Positions 1-7,708 of a stretch of 64,000 nt of DNA are shown here, in pieces. A model generated the notes under the pieces. It saw only the letters and a program-made list of their open reading frames with translations, was not told the origin of the DNA and ran no database searches. Every line of letters starts with the position of its first letter. Positions within the stretch are counted from its first letter, which is position 1. The stretch lies in contig CBFHKX010000001.1 in assembly GCA_965656535.1 (NCBI GenBank), positions 124,001 to 188,000 on the forward strand, written 5' to 3'. The stretch comes from Lishizhenia sp965656535 (lineage in GTDB: Bacteria > Bacteroidota > Bacteroidia > Flavobacteriales_D > Crocinitomicaceae). Both the position numbers and the translations under genes were made by a program.

Positions 1-1167
1 GTAAAAGGTGATTCAAGTATTGCAAAAAAATACCTCGTTAATTATATCAACATAAAAGAAGACAATCCATATTCTGAATTGCGCCTTAAACAAATATCTA
101 ATCGCATTCAGCAATTGCCCTTTCTTAAAGAAATAAAACCACACGAAGTGTTATTTACGCCAGCTGGGGTAAAACTTTATTTATACGTAGAAAGCGTACC
201 TGTTAGTAATATTAATGGGATAATTGGTCTACAGCAAGATCCTACCACTTTTCAATCTAGGTTAACCGGAGAAATTCAACTCAAACTACAAAATGTGCTT
301 AAACGCGGAGAACTATTAGCTTTTAATTGGAGAAGTATACAGCCTGAAACACAACAATTAAATGTAGTGGTAAACTATCCCTTTCTGCTAAACACGCCTT
401 TTGGTCTAGATGCAGGATTTGATTTATATAAAAGAGACTCCACTTTTCTTACTACAAAAACACAAATTGGAACACAATATTTTTTACCTGGAGGAAACTA
501 CTTAAAAGCGTTTTATGAGGCAGATATTTCCAACCTACTCTCTGGTGCAAATAGCGGAAATGTAAGTACAAACCTGAGCAATGTACGCGTTAATAATTAT
601 GGATTAGGACTTTACAGAAGAAGGTTAGATTATATTCCAAACCCAAGTAAAGGTCTAATAATAGCCGCAAAAGGAAGTGTAGGACTAAGAGATTCTCGCG
701 TGCTCGACTCACTCACATCAAACAAAACAACAACCTATAAAATAGATATTGAGTTAGACTGGTATATACCCTTGGCAAAAAGACACATTTTACGATTATA
801 CAACAAAACAGCAAGTTACTTTGCTGAAGAGATATTTTTTAATGAGCTGTACCGATTTGGCGGACTTAATTCGCAACGTGGATTTAATGAAGAAGAATTG
901 TTTGCGACTACTTTTAGCCTATCTCGGGTTGAGTATAGGTTTTTAGTTGACAAAAACTCGCATGCATTTGCCTTTTACGACCAAACGTTTTACGAAAACA
1001 ATGCAGAAGATTATTATCAAGATAATCCTTTTGGTTTTGGTTTAGGTTTTAGCTTTGGAACAAACATCGGAATCTTTTCCTTGTCTTATGCTTTAGGTAA
1101 ACAATTTGACAACCCTATACTTTTGCGAGAAGGAAAAGTACACTTTGGATATATTGCATACTTTTAA
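1..1167 (+). CDS. Omp85/BamA-family outer membrane protein, C-terminal part (5' end outside window)
   Basis: The frame is open from base 1 with no credible start, so only the last 388 residues are visible. The first ~60 residues resemble the end of a POTRA repeat (alternating helix and strand, LPFLKEIKPHEVLFTP). From about residue 75 the chain has the polar/hydrophobic alternation of a transmembrane beta-barrel. The segment RFGGLNSQRGFNEEEL matches the conserved RGF-containing barrel motif of Omp85 proteins, and the chain ends in an aromatic strand (GYIAYF), typical of the last strand of such barrels. The family inserts or exports outer membrane proteins. With the N-terminus missing it cannot be decided whether this is BamA, a TamA-like protein or another paralogue. 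It converges with the DHHW gene, with only 15 bp between them and no clear terminator. Confidence 0.8.
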   Translation, partial: VKGDSSIAKKYLVNYINIKEDNPYSELRLKQISNRIQQLPFLKEIKPHEVLFTPAGVKLYLYVESVPVSNINGIIGLQQDPTTFQSRLTGEIQLKLQNVLKRGELLAFNWRSIQPETQQLNVVVNYPFLLNTPFGLDAGFDLYKRDSTFLTTKTQIGTQYFLPGGNYLKAFYEADISNLLSGANSGNVSTNLSNVRVNNYGLGLYRRRLDYIPNPSKGLIIAAKGSVGLRDSRVLDSLTSNKTTTYKIDIELDWYIPLAKRHILRLYNKTASYFAEEIFFNELYRFGGLNSQRGFNEEELFATTFSLSRVEYRFLVDKNSHAFAFYDQTFYENNAEDYYQDNPFGFGLGFSFGTNIGIFSLSYALGKQFDNPILLREGKVHFGYIAYF

Positions 1168-1182
1168 CTTTGAAAGACTTGT

Positions 1183-2310
1183 TTATTCTTGGATAACAGC
1201 CTCATACAATTCATCAATCATACCTCTACTGTAGTCTGTTAAGTTTGGAATTGAGTACATAATGAGAATTAAGTCTTGTTTAATGAGCATTTCTTTTGTG
1301 AGTTTGGTTTTAGGAATTTCCAAGCTATTTATATCATAATTCACACGATTATAATATCTGTATTCAGAATTCACACCAAAATACGTTTGCCTTAGGTTTG
1401 TCCAAGAAATTACATCAAAATAACTATCGCTATTTACAATTGCTTTCAAATCATTTTTGGGCGTATCGTTATTTAATTCAACAATCCTCAGTGATGTATC
1501 TTTGTACTTAAACAGCAGATTTGCAGTATTCAACAAATCCATATCCATATCCAGCTGTTTATGTTTATCGGATAATGTCCAGCTGGGAAAATTAATCTTG
1601 TCTTGTATTTTTGTTTTACTTAAAAACCTTAACACAGAATCCATAGCAAGTGTTGCACCAAATTGGTTCCAATGAATACCTCCAGAACCAAACAATGGTC
1701 TAACTATAGTATCTTTTAACCGTAAAAACCATTCATCAAAATTGATGTAATTTAAATTAGACATATTGTAAAGACTGTCAATCACAGCAAGATTACTCCA
1801 TCTATTTGACCTGAAAAAATCATTTTTCACCTTATCTCTATAATAATGACCTTTTGAAGGAGTTATAACCGATAATATCTCGGTATTATATTTGTCTAGC
1901 GTGTCTTTCACAACCTCTAGCTTTCGAATTCGCTCTTTGTTAATGTCCCAACCTTCAAAACCCATTTCGTCTGAGTAGTTGTACATATAAAATCTAAAAA
2001 ATTGACCATCGAAATAGTATACATCACCTGCATGCAAGGTGTCATATAGATAAAAGTCGAATTGATTACGTAAACGAACAAAAGGAGCACGAACAAATAG
2101 GTTGTCTTTTAAATAATTTTGCAAAGAGTCTTGAAAAGCACCTGTTTTAATTGTATTTAAAGTTAGAGAAACTGGTTGTGTTTTTAAAAAAACACCTCCT
2201 AATTCTTTGTAATTTCCTACCTTAAAAATATGTAAAAAAGCAGGCAAAAGCATCCCAAGAAGAACAATAATGTACAACACTCTTTTAATGTATGTGTTTG
2301 ATACTTTCAT
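1183..2310 (-). CDS. DHHW / AlgJ-AlgX-like SGNH-type protein, probable partner of the MBOAT acyltransferase
   Basis: 375 residues with one N-terminal membrane anchor (about 9-28) and a periplasmic SGNH-like domain. AlgJ/AlgX-type proteins act with an MBOAT membrane protein to move acetyl groups onto exported polysaccharide. Visible candidates are the GIHWN motif (His213), the counterpart of the DxHW motif although the Asp position is Gly-Ile here, and a late serine in NSDSYF (Ser294/Ser296), the counterpart of the GxSF nucleophile. The ATG shares one base with the MBOAT stop (TAATG), so translation is probably coupled. The acceptor glycan is unknown. It could be a wall or surface polysaccharide, given the GT2 and GT-C genes upstream in the same run. 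Family assignment is good; acetylation is inferred from the pairing. Confidence 0.75.
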   Translation of the reverse strand: MKVSNTYIKRVLYIIVLLGMLLPAFLHIFKVGNYKELGGVFLKTQPVSLTLNTIKTGAFQDSLQNYLKDNLFVRAPFVRLRNQFDFYLYDTLHAGDVYYFDGQFFRFYMYNYSDEMGFEGWDINKERIRKLEVVKDTLDKYNTEILSVITPSKGHYYRDKVKNDFFRSNRWSNLAVIDSLYNMSNLNYINFDEWFLRLKDTIVRPLFGSGGIHWNQFGATLAMDSVLRFLSKTKIQDKINFPSWTLSDKHKQLDMDMDLLNTANLLFKYKDTSLRIVELNNDTPKNDLKAIVNSDSYFDVISWTNLRQTYFGVNSEYRYYNRVNYDINSLEIPKTKLTKEMLIKQDLILIMYSIPNLTDYSRGMIDELYEAVIQE

Positions 2311-3731
2311 TAAAACCTATAATAAATAAAGGGATTAAAGTTAGATGACAATATAAAACTAAGACTTAATATGTAAAGTATAACTGAACTAAAAATCAGA
2401 ACAATATGTGTTTTTATATTGAACTGACTAGCCATGTAAAACTGTACCCCTTTTTTGATCTTAGGCACTAGCGCTCCAAAACACAATAAGAATGCAACCG
2501 ATAAAGTTACCAGAAGCTGGAGTTGATAATTGCCTGAGTACACGTTTGAAAAATCCCATAACTTCTGCACATACTGAAAAGCAACACCGATATCTTCAAT
2601 TTTAAAAATAACCCAACCATGCATTACAATCAAAAAAGTAATAAGAATAGAAACACTTCCTATTTTGACATATAACTTATGCAAAAACAACCGTTCAACT
2701 ACGAGAAAGAAACCATGGTAGCAGCCCCAGAGTACGAAATTCCAAGATGCACCGTGCCATAAACCTGAAAGCAGAAATACTACCACCAAATTCGTATACA
2801 GTAAGCGTTTACTCCCTCTGTTTCCACCAAGTGGAATATACAAATAGTTCTTCATAAAATCGCCCAACGTAATGTGCCATCTACGCCAAAAATCGGTTAT
2901 ACTTTTTGAAATATAGGGCATATTAAAATTTTCTGGAAAAGAAAACCCAAGTATTCTGCCTAAGCCAATTGCCATATCTGAATATCCAGAAAAATCGAAA
3001 TAAATTTGAAAAGTATAGGCCAACATGATTAACCATGCAGTGAGCGTGCTATCCGGCACAAAAAAACCACCTTGAACGGTACCCATGTACTGATCAACAT
3101 ATGCACCAAGAACGTTTGCAATTAATACTTTCTTTGCAAGTCCAACACAGAAACGATATATACCAATTAATCGATCGTCAGCTGACGGGTGTCGTTCTTC
3201 TAATTCTTTAGCGATTGTGTTGTATCGTACAATTGGACCGGCAATCATTTGTGGAAACAGCATGATATACAAGACATAATTGCTCAATTTTTTTTGTGGA
3301 ACGGCATTATTACGATAAACATCTATAGAATACGTAAGCGTTTGAAAGGTATAAAAAGAAATTCCGATTGGAAGCACTACACTTGTCCAACTCAAGGATT
3401 CAACTCCTACTTGTTTCAAAAAAAAGTTTAGATTTTCTATAAAAAAGTTGGCATATTTAAAGTAGGCAAGTAATCCTAGGTTCATCACCAAAGAAGCAAT
3501 CAACCATTTTTTTTTCAATGCTCCTCTTGCACGATAAAGTTGTCCAACCAAGTAGAAATCGATAACAGTAGATAGTAAGAGAACAAATATGAACAGTGGA
3601 GCTCCCCAAGCATAGAAAAAGATACTACTGCCTAATAGAACTGCATTTTTATATTTACTTGGCGTGAAATGGTAAAGCGATAAAAAAATCGGTAAAAAAA
3701 AGAGAATAAAAACGACAGACGAAAATACCAT
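2310..3731 (-). CDS. MBOAT family O-acyltransferase (AlgI/PatA-like)
   Basis: 473 residues, about 10-11 membrane segments along the whole length. The MBOAT signature is clear: FWRRWHITLGDFMKNYLYIP around residues 280-300, and the catalytic-His segment LSGLWHGASWNFVLWG near residue 326. Proteins of this family pass acyl (usually acetyl) groups from the cytoplasm across the membrane to a glycan or other secreted acceptor, working with a periplasmic SGNH/DHHW protein. That partner follows immediately, overlapping by one base. Length is normal for AlgI. It lies 12 bp downstream of the GT2 gene, in a long co-directional run that starts with PBP1A. Peptidoglycan or exopolysaccharide O-acetylation are both possible; the sequence alone does not decide. 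Confidence 0.9.
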   Translation of the reverse strand: MVFSSVVFILFFLPIFLSLYHFTPSKYKNAVLLGSSIFFYAWGAPLFIFVLLLSTVIDFYLVGQLYRARGALKKKWLIASLVMNLGLLAYFKYANFFIENLNFFLKQVGVESLSWTSVVLPIGISFYTFQTLTYSIDVYRNNAVPQKKLSNYVLYIMLFPQMIAGPIVRYNTIAKELEERHPSADDRLIGIYRFCVGLAKKVLIANVLGAYVDQYMGTVQGGFFVPDSTLTAWLIMLAYTFQIYFDFSGYSDMAIGLGRILGFSFPENFNMPYISKSITDFWRRWHITLGDFMKNYLYIPLGGNRGSKRLLYTNLVVVFLLSGLWHGASWNFVLWGCYHGFFLVVERLFLHKLYVKIGSVSILITFLIVMHGWVIFKIEDIGVAFQYVQKLWDFSNVYSGNYQLQLLVTLSVAFLLCFGALVPKIKKGVQFYMASQFNIKTHIVLIFSSVILYILSLSFILSSNFNPFIYYRF

Positions 3732-3743
3732 CTACCTTAAATT

Positions 3744-4460
3744 CTACTTAGAAAATCTATATTTAAAAATGCAATAAATTGCTCTAAACCCATCTTTCCA
3801 TCCAATCTTCTTGCCTTCTTCATACGTTCTTCCGTAATAAGATATACCTACTTCGTAGATTCTAATTCTCTTAATTTTAGCAAGTTTAGCTGTAATTTCT
3901 GGTTCTATTCCAAAACGGTTTTCTTTGATATTTATTCCCTTAGCGATAGAAGTTCTAATCAGTTTATAACACGTTTCCATATCTGTAAGGTTCAAGTTGG
4001 TCATCATATTTGATAAGCCCGTAAGAAATTTATTTCCGCGCGAGTGCCAATAAAACAAAATACGATGTGGGTTTGCGCCTACAAATCGAGAGCCATACAC
4101 AACATCAGCATCGTCCATAAAAACAGGTTTCAACAAAGCATTATACTCATGTGGGTCATATTCTAAATCCGCATCTTGAACAATAATATAATCACCTGTA
4201 GCTTCTTTAATTGCTCTATTAATCGCAGCTCCTTTTCCCGTGTTTTTAGCCTGAGAAAAGAAACGTATATCCATTTCAGGATTTTCCTTCATATACTGTT
4301 CAACATTTTCTACCGTTTTATCCGTAGAGCAGTCGTTTACAATTACAATTTCTTTTTGAATATTATTGCTCAGCTCAACCTCGTCTACTTTATCTAAAAT
4401 AGATTTAATTGTATTTTCCTCGTTATACGCTGGAATAAGAATAGAGAGTTTCTGAATCAT
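3744..4460 (-). CDS. Glycosyltransferase family 2, dolichyl-phosphate-mannose-synthase-like
   Basis: 238 residues, a single GT-A domain. The N-terminus [18 protein letters not shown] is the usual nucleotide-sugar binding start; VNDCSTDKT follows at about 42-49, and the metal-binding DxD is Asp96-Ala-Asp98 (QDADLEYDP). The overall pattern ([20 protein letters not shown], then YGSRFVG) is that of DPM1-like enzymes, which load a sugar onto a polyprenyl phosphate at the inner face of the membrane. No C-terminal membrane segments are seen, unlike GtrB-type enzymes. A lipid-linked sugar made here could supply the GT-C type membrane glycosyltransferase two genes upstream, which is an inference from context. 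It starts 6 bp after scoB and precedes the MBOAT gene by 12 bp. Confidence 0.88.
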   Translation of the reverse strand: MIQKLSILIPAYNEENTIKSILDKVDEVELSNNIQKEIVIVNDCSTDKTVENVEQYMKENPEMDIRFFSQAKNTGKGAAINRAIKEATGDYIIVQDADLEYDPHEYNALLKPVFMDDADVVYGSRFVGANPHRILFYWHSRGNKFLTGLSNMMTNLNLTDMETCYKLIRTSIAKGINIKENRFGIEPEITAKLAKIKRIRIYEVGISYYGRTYEEGKKIGWKDGFRAIYCIFKYRFSK

Positions 4461-4466
4461 ATTGTA

Positions 4467-5126
4467 TTAATCTAGTTGCATTTCTGGCACTGTTTCTGGA
4501 ACAACCAAGTCTCCTTCTGTAGCAGCAATAATTTCTTCAACTGAAACACCTGGAGCTCTTTCTATTAAATGAAATTGATTGTTTTTAATTTCTAAAACAG
4601 CCAAGTTGGTTACCACACGTGTAACGCATCCTACACCGGTTAAAGGCAAACTACATGTTTTCAGTAATTTAGATTCTCCGCGCTTGTTGGTGTGCATCAT
4701 AGCAACAATAATATTCTCTGCGGAAGCAACTAAATCCATTGCTCCACCCATTCCTTTAACCATTTTACCTGGGATTTTCCAGTTGGCTATATCACCATTT
4801 TGAGCAACTTCCATTGCACCCAAAACAGTTAACTGAACATGTTGCCCTCTAATCATTGCAAAACTAGTTGCAGAATCAAAATATACGGCACCTTTTGTAG
4901 CGGTTATAGTTTGTTTACCAGCATTAATTAGATCTGCATCTTCTTCTCCGTCAAAGGGGAAAGGACCCATACCTAAGATACCATTTTCTGATTGAAACTC
5001 TACCTCAATTCCTTCTGGAATATAGTTCGCAACTAAAGTGGGAATTCCAATTCCTAAATTGACATACCAACCATCTCTTAGTTCCTGTGCAATCCTTTTT
5101 GCTATACCTGTTTTATCTAAAGCCAT
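4467..5126 (-). CDS. scoB: 3-oxoacid CoA-transferase subunit B
   Basis: 219 residues, the usual length for the B subunit. The enzyme moves CoA from succinyl-CoA (or acetyl-CoA) to acetoacetate or a related oxoacid. The motif SENGILGMG holds the catalytic glutamate (Glu47) that forms the glutamyl-CoA thioester; GIGIPTLVANYIP precedes it and GGAMDLVASAENIIVAMMHT follows, all typical. Subunits A and B normally lie side by side. Here the A gene is 1.9 kb upstream on the same strand, separated by a 593-codon membrane protein gene. About 95 bp lie between that gene's stop region and this start, with no evident promoter or terminator. The exact substrate pair cannot be read from sequence. Confidence 0.93.
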   Translation of the reverse strand: MALDKTGIAKRIAQELRDGWYVNLGIGIPTLVANYIPEGIEVEFQSENGILGMGPFPFDGEEDADLINAGKQTITATKGAVYFDSATSFAMIRGQHVQLTVLGAMEVAQNGDIANWKIPGKMVKGMGGAMDLVASAENIIVAMMHTNKRGESKLLKTCSLPLTGVGCVTRVVTNLAVLEIKNNQFHLIERAPGVSVEEIIAATEGDLVVPETVPEMQLD

Positions 5127-5221
5127 ACTATAAAAATGATATTCTACGCTAAAATAGTATTTCTATTCAACTTTTTTCAGCAATTAAATAAAATCCACAT
5201 GAAAACATAGATAAAACAAGT

Positions 5222-7003
5222 CTAGTTCAGCTCCTCAATAAATAATTCAATGTTTTTAGCACTTGTGCTTGCCTTATCGATATTCCATAAATAAAGTATA
5301 TAGTGGTGCATATTTTTAGTATTTACAACAAAGCGCTGGTTAATTTTCTTTTCCTTACTTTGCCTTCCATACAACCAATCTATATTTATATATTGATACT
5401 CAATTTCGTTATTCAAACTATCTCTACCACTAAACACTAGGTTTCCTTTGAAATAAGGTGTCTGGGTTAATAAAGTTAAATCGACGTTTAATTTAAGTGC
5501 ACGCGTTTTAGTAGAAATGCGGTCTTCTATTAAATTGAAATACTCTGACTGTACAACGGAATCTTTTAATTTAAAAGACTTTCCTGAATCAAATTGCACA
5601 CGTTTTTTACGCTTAAAAAGACAAACATCCGTCTCTGGATTTTGATACGTTAAGTTATACAACGGAAAAATCAATGCACTATCTACCAAACTACGTTTAT
5701 TTATGAGGTAATCTTGTAACGTATCATTTTCTTTATAGGGCTGTGCAAAGTTTGATTTTCTGCCTGAGCGTTGTTCTAAGTAATTATAACATAAAATATG
5801 TGTTTGATATGCTCCAACGGTTGGATGCTTTAAATTATCTTCAAGAATTAGGCTGTGTAAAGTATCGGAAACGCGCTCATCTGCACTAAAAATACTACCT
5901 TGAATGTTTAATTGAGTCAGAAAATAAATAGGAAAGAATAAAAATATAGCAGACAAATAGCTAAGCTTTATCAACCGATCTAAAACAAAAAGAGTTAGTA
6001 ATAGAAATAAGGGAATAAAATAAAACGCAGCTCTATCTTCTGGGAAGTTTACGTCCAGAAAAAAAACTAAAAAGTAGATCGCTAGTATATTTCCTACAAT
6101 AAAGTAGCTCGTTAAGAATAGAGGTGATTTTAACTTTGTTTTAAACGATACTGGTGCACGAAAAAATAAAAATACGGCAACAAAAATGAGCAACAAATAT
6201 AAAAATCCGAAAACTATGTGTGTTGTCCCAAAAACTTGTTCCGTTAACGTTTTACCTGTGACATCCCACAAACCAGTTTTAGACCCGTAATAGAGTGCTC
6301 CAGTAGCTTTCAGTTGTAAAGAAAAATAGATAGGATATAACATTAAACCTATACTTAACAGAATAATTACAACAAAATACCAGCGCTTTTTGAAACTATA
6401 AGAAGTATAATTTAAAGCAAACAAAAACAACAGTAAAACAAGAACTAGTCCGTATGTATTAATTAACGTAAGGTTTGCCATACACGCCAAAAAAAGCACA
6501 AACAATAGTGTAATTAAATGTTTATTCTGTTGGGTAGATACATACTTGAAAAGATAGGTTAGCGCGCAAGCAAAAAGAGCCATAGATAAACCGTAACCTC
6601 TGCACAAAGCAAAATACTCTACCAAATAGCCAACCGTAATTGATGCAATAAAACCTAAATTTCGTATTACCTTGTTGTTTATTGAACGTGCTAAAACTGC
6701 AATCGACGAAGCGTAAATGAGAAAACTCAATACGTTTGGCAGGCGCAAAGCAAAAGACGAACTACCAAAAAGGTTATACGCGATTTCTGTAAAAAAGCTA
6801 TTAAGTAAATGGTTGTTTGCGTCCCAAATTATCCCTGATTGCGGTGGAAGATATTCGCCAGATTGAACAAAATGAAAATAGGTAGCCACCTCGTCATGAA
6901 AAAGCGGATTATAAATAGCTCTGATGACAATGTATAAAAAAACAAGCGTTGTGCATCCTATCCACAACGCTTGCTCTGCTTTTATACCTTTAAAAATACT
7001 CAA
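5222..7003 (-). CDS. Multi-pass GT-C-type membrane glycosyltransferase-like protein
   Basis: 593 residues. About 10-12 hydrophobic segments fill residues ~12-370, followed by a soluble C-terminal part of ~220 residues predicted to lie outside the cytoplasm. After the first membrane segment comes NPLFHDEVATYFHF, an acidic Asp37-Glu38 pair in the first outer loop, as in ArnT/PMT-type (GT39/GT83-like) glycosyltransferases that use polyprenyl-phosphate sugars. It sits between scoB and scoA, 3 bp after scoA, so it is probably co-transcribed with both. The GT2 gene downstream could make its lipid-linked sugar donor. The acceptor is unknown; protein O-glycosylation is one possibility in this phylum. 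Family placement rests on topology and the DE pair, so substrate claims are inference. Confidence 0.65.
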   Translation of the reverse strand: MSIFKGIKAEQALWIGCTTLVFLYIVIRAIYNPLFHDEVATYFHFVQSGEYLPPQSGIIWDANNHLLNSFFTEIAYNLFGSSSFALRLPNVLSFLIYASSIAVLARSINNKVIRNLGFIASITVGYLVEYFALCRGYGLSMALFACALTYLFKYVSTQQNKHLITLLFVLFLACMANLTLINTYGLVLVLLLFLFALNYTSYSFKKRWYFVVIILLSIGLMLYPIYFSLQLKATGALYYGSKTGLWDVTGKTLTEQVFGTTHIVFGFLYLLLIFVAVFLFFRAPVSFKTKLKSPLFLTSYFIVGNILAIYFLVFFLDVNFPEDRAAFYFIPLFLLLTLFVLDRLIKLSYLSAIFLFFPIYFLTQLNIQGSIFSADERVSDTLHSLILEDNLKHPTVGAYQTHILCYNYLEQRSGRKSNFAQPYKENDTLQDYLINKRSLVDSALIFPLYNLTYQNPETDVCLFKRKKRVQFDSGKSFKLKDSVVQSEYFNLIEDRISTKTRALKLNVDLTLLTQTPYFKGNLVFSGRDSLNNEIEYQYINIDWLYGRQSKEKKINQRFVVNTKNMHHYILYLWNIDKASTSAKNIELFIEELN

Positions 7004-7006
7004 TTC

Positions 7007-7702
7007 TTATTTCTGACGAACAGTGCGCTGCTCAATTCTTTTCTCAAAGGTTTCTCCTTTAAAAATACGTTGTACAAAAATACCTGGAGTATGAATTTCA
7101 TTAGGATCTAACTCACCAGCTGGAACCAACTCCTCAACTTCGGCAATGGTTATTTTACCTGCCATAGCCATCATAGGATTAAAATTCTTCGCTGTAGCTT
7201 TAAAAATTAAATTACCTTCTGTATCACCTTTCCAAGCTTTTACAATGGCAAAATCTGCAGTTAAAGCATGCTCTAAAATGTGTGGTTTTCCGTTAAATTC
7301 TCTTACTTCTTTCCCTTCAGCTACCTCTGTACCGAATCCAGCTGGAGTAAAAAATGCAGGTATTCCTGCTCCTCCGGCTCTACATCTTTCAGCTAAAGAG
7401 CCTTGGGGTATTAAGTCGACCTCAAGCTCCCCAGAGAGCATTTGCCTTTCAAACTCATCGTTCTCGCCCACGTAAGAAGAAATCATCTTTTTAATCTGCT
7501 TACCTTGCAGAAGTAAACCTAAGCCAAAATCATCTACACCGGCATTATTAGAAATACACGTTAAGCCTTTTACATCTTTTTTCACAAGCTCTGCAATAGA
7601 ATTCTCTGGAATTCCACATAAACCAAATCCACCCAACATTAGGGTCATATTGTCTTTAATACCTTCGCAAGCTTCTTCTACGTTATTTACTACTTTATTC
7701 AT
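7007..7702 (-). CDS. scoA: 3-oxoacid CoA-transferase subunit A
   Basis: 231 residues, normal for the A subunit. The N-terminus shows the family pattern [20 protein letters not shown] (CoA-binding loop, residues ~20-39), then [17 protein letters not shown] and [20 protein letters not shown]. It forms the active enzyme with the B subunit encoded at 4467-5126, used in ketone-body or oxoacid catabolism. It begins 6 bp after the PBP1A stop and ends 3 bp before the membrane glycosyltransferase gene, so it lies inside a tightly packed run. The separation from scoB by an unrelated gene is the unusual feature; the protein itself looks intact. Confidence 0.93.
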   Translation of the reverse strand: MNKVVNNVEEACEGIKDNMTLMLGGFGLCGIPENSIAELVKKDVKGLTCISNNAGVDDFGLGLLLQGKQIKKMISSYVGENDEFERQMLSGELEVDLIPQGSLAERCRAGGAGIPAFFTPAGFGTEVAEGKEVREFNGKPHILEHALTADFAIVKAWKGDTEGNLIFKATAKNFNPMMAMAGKITIAEVEELVPAGELDPNEIHTPGIFVQRIFKGETFEKRIEQRTVRQK

Positions 7703-7708
7703 ATTCTC

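Noticed and set aside
7146..7475. Long open frame antisense to scoA
   Set aside because: It overlaps a clear enzyme gene with conserved active-site motifs, has no family features and no promoter. Similar antisense frames at 9630-9953, 12402-12743, 13278-13667 and 28659-29060 were left out for the same reason.
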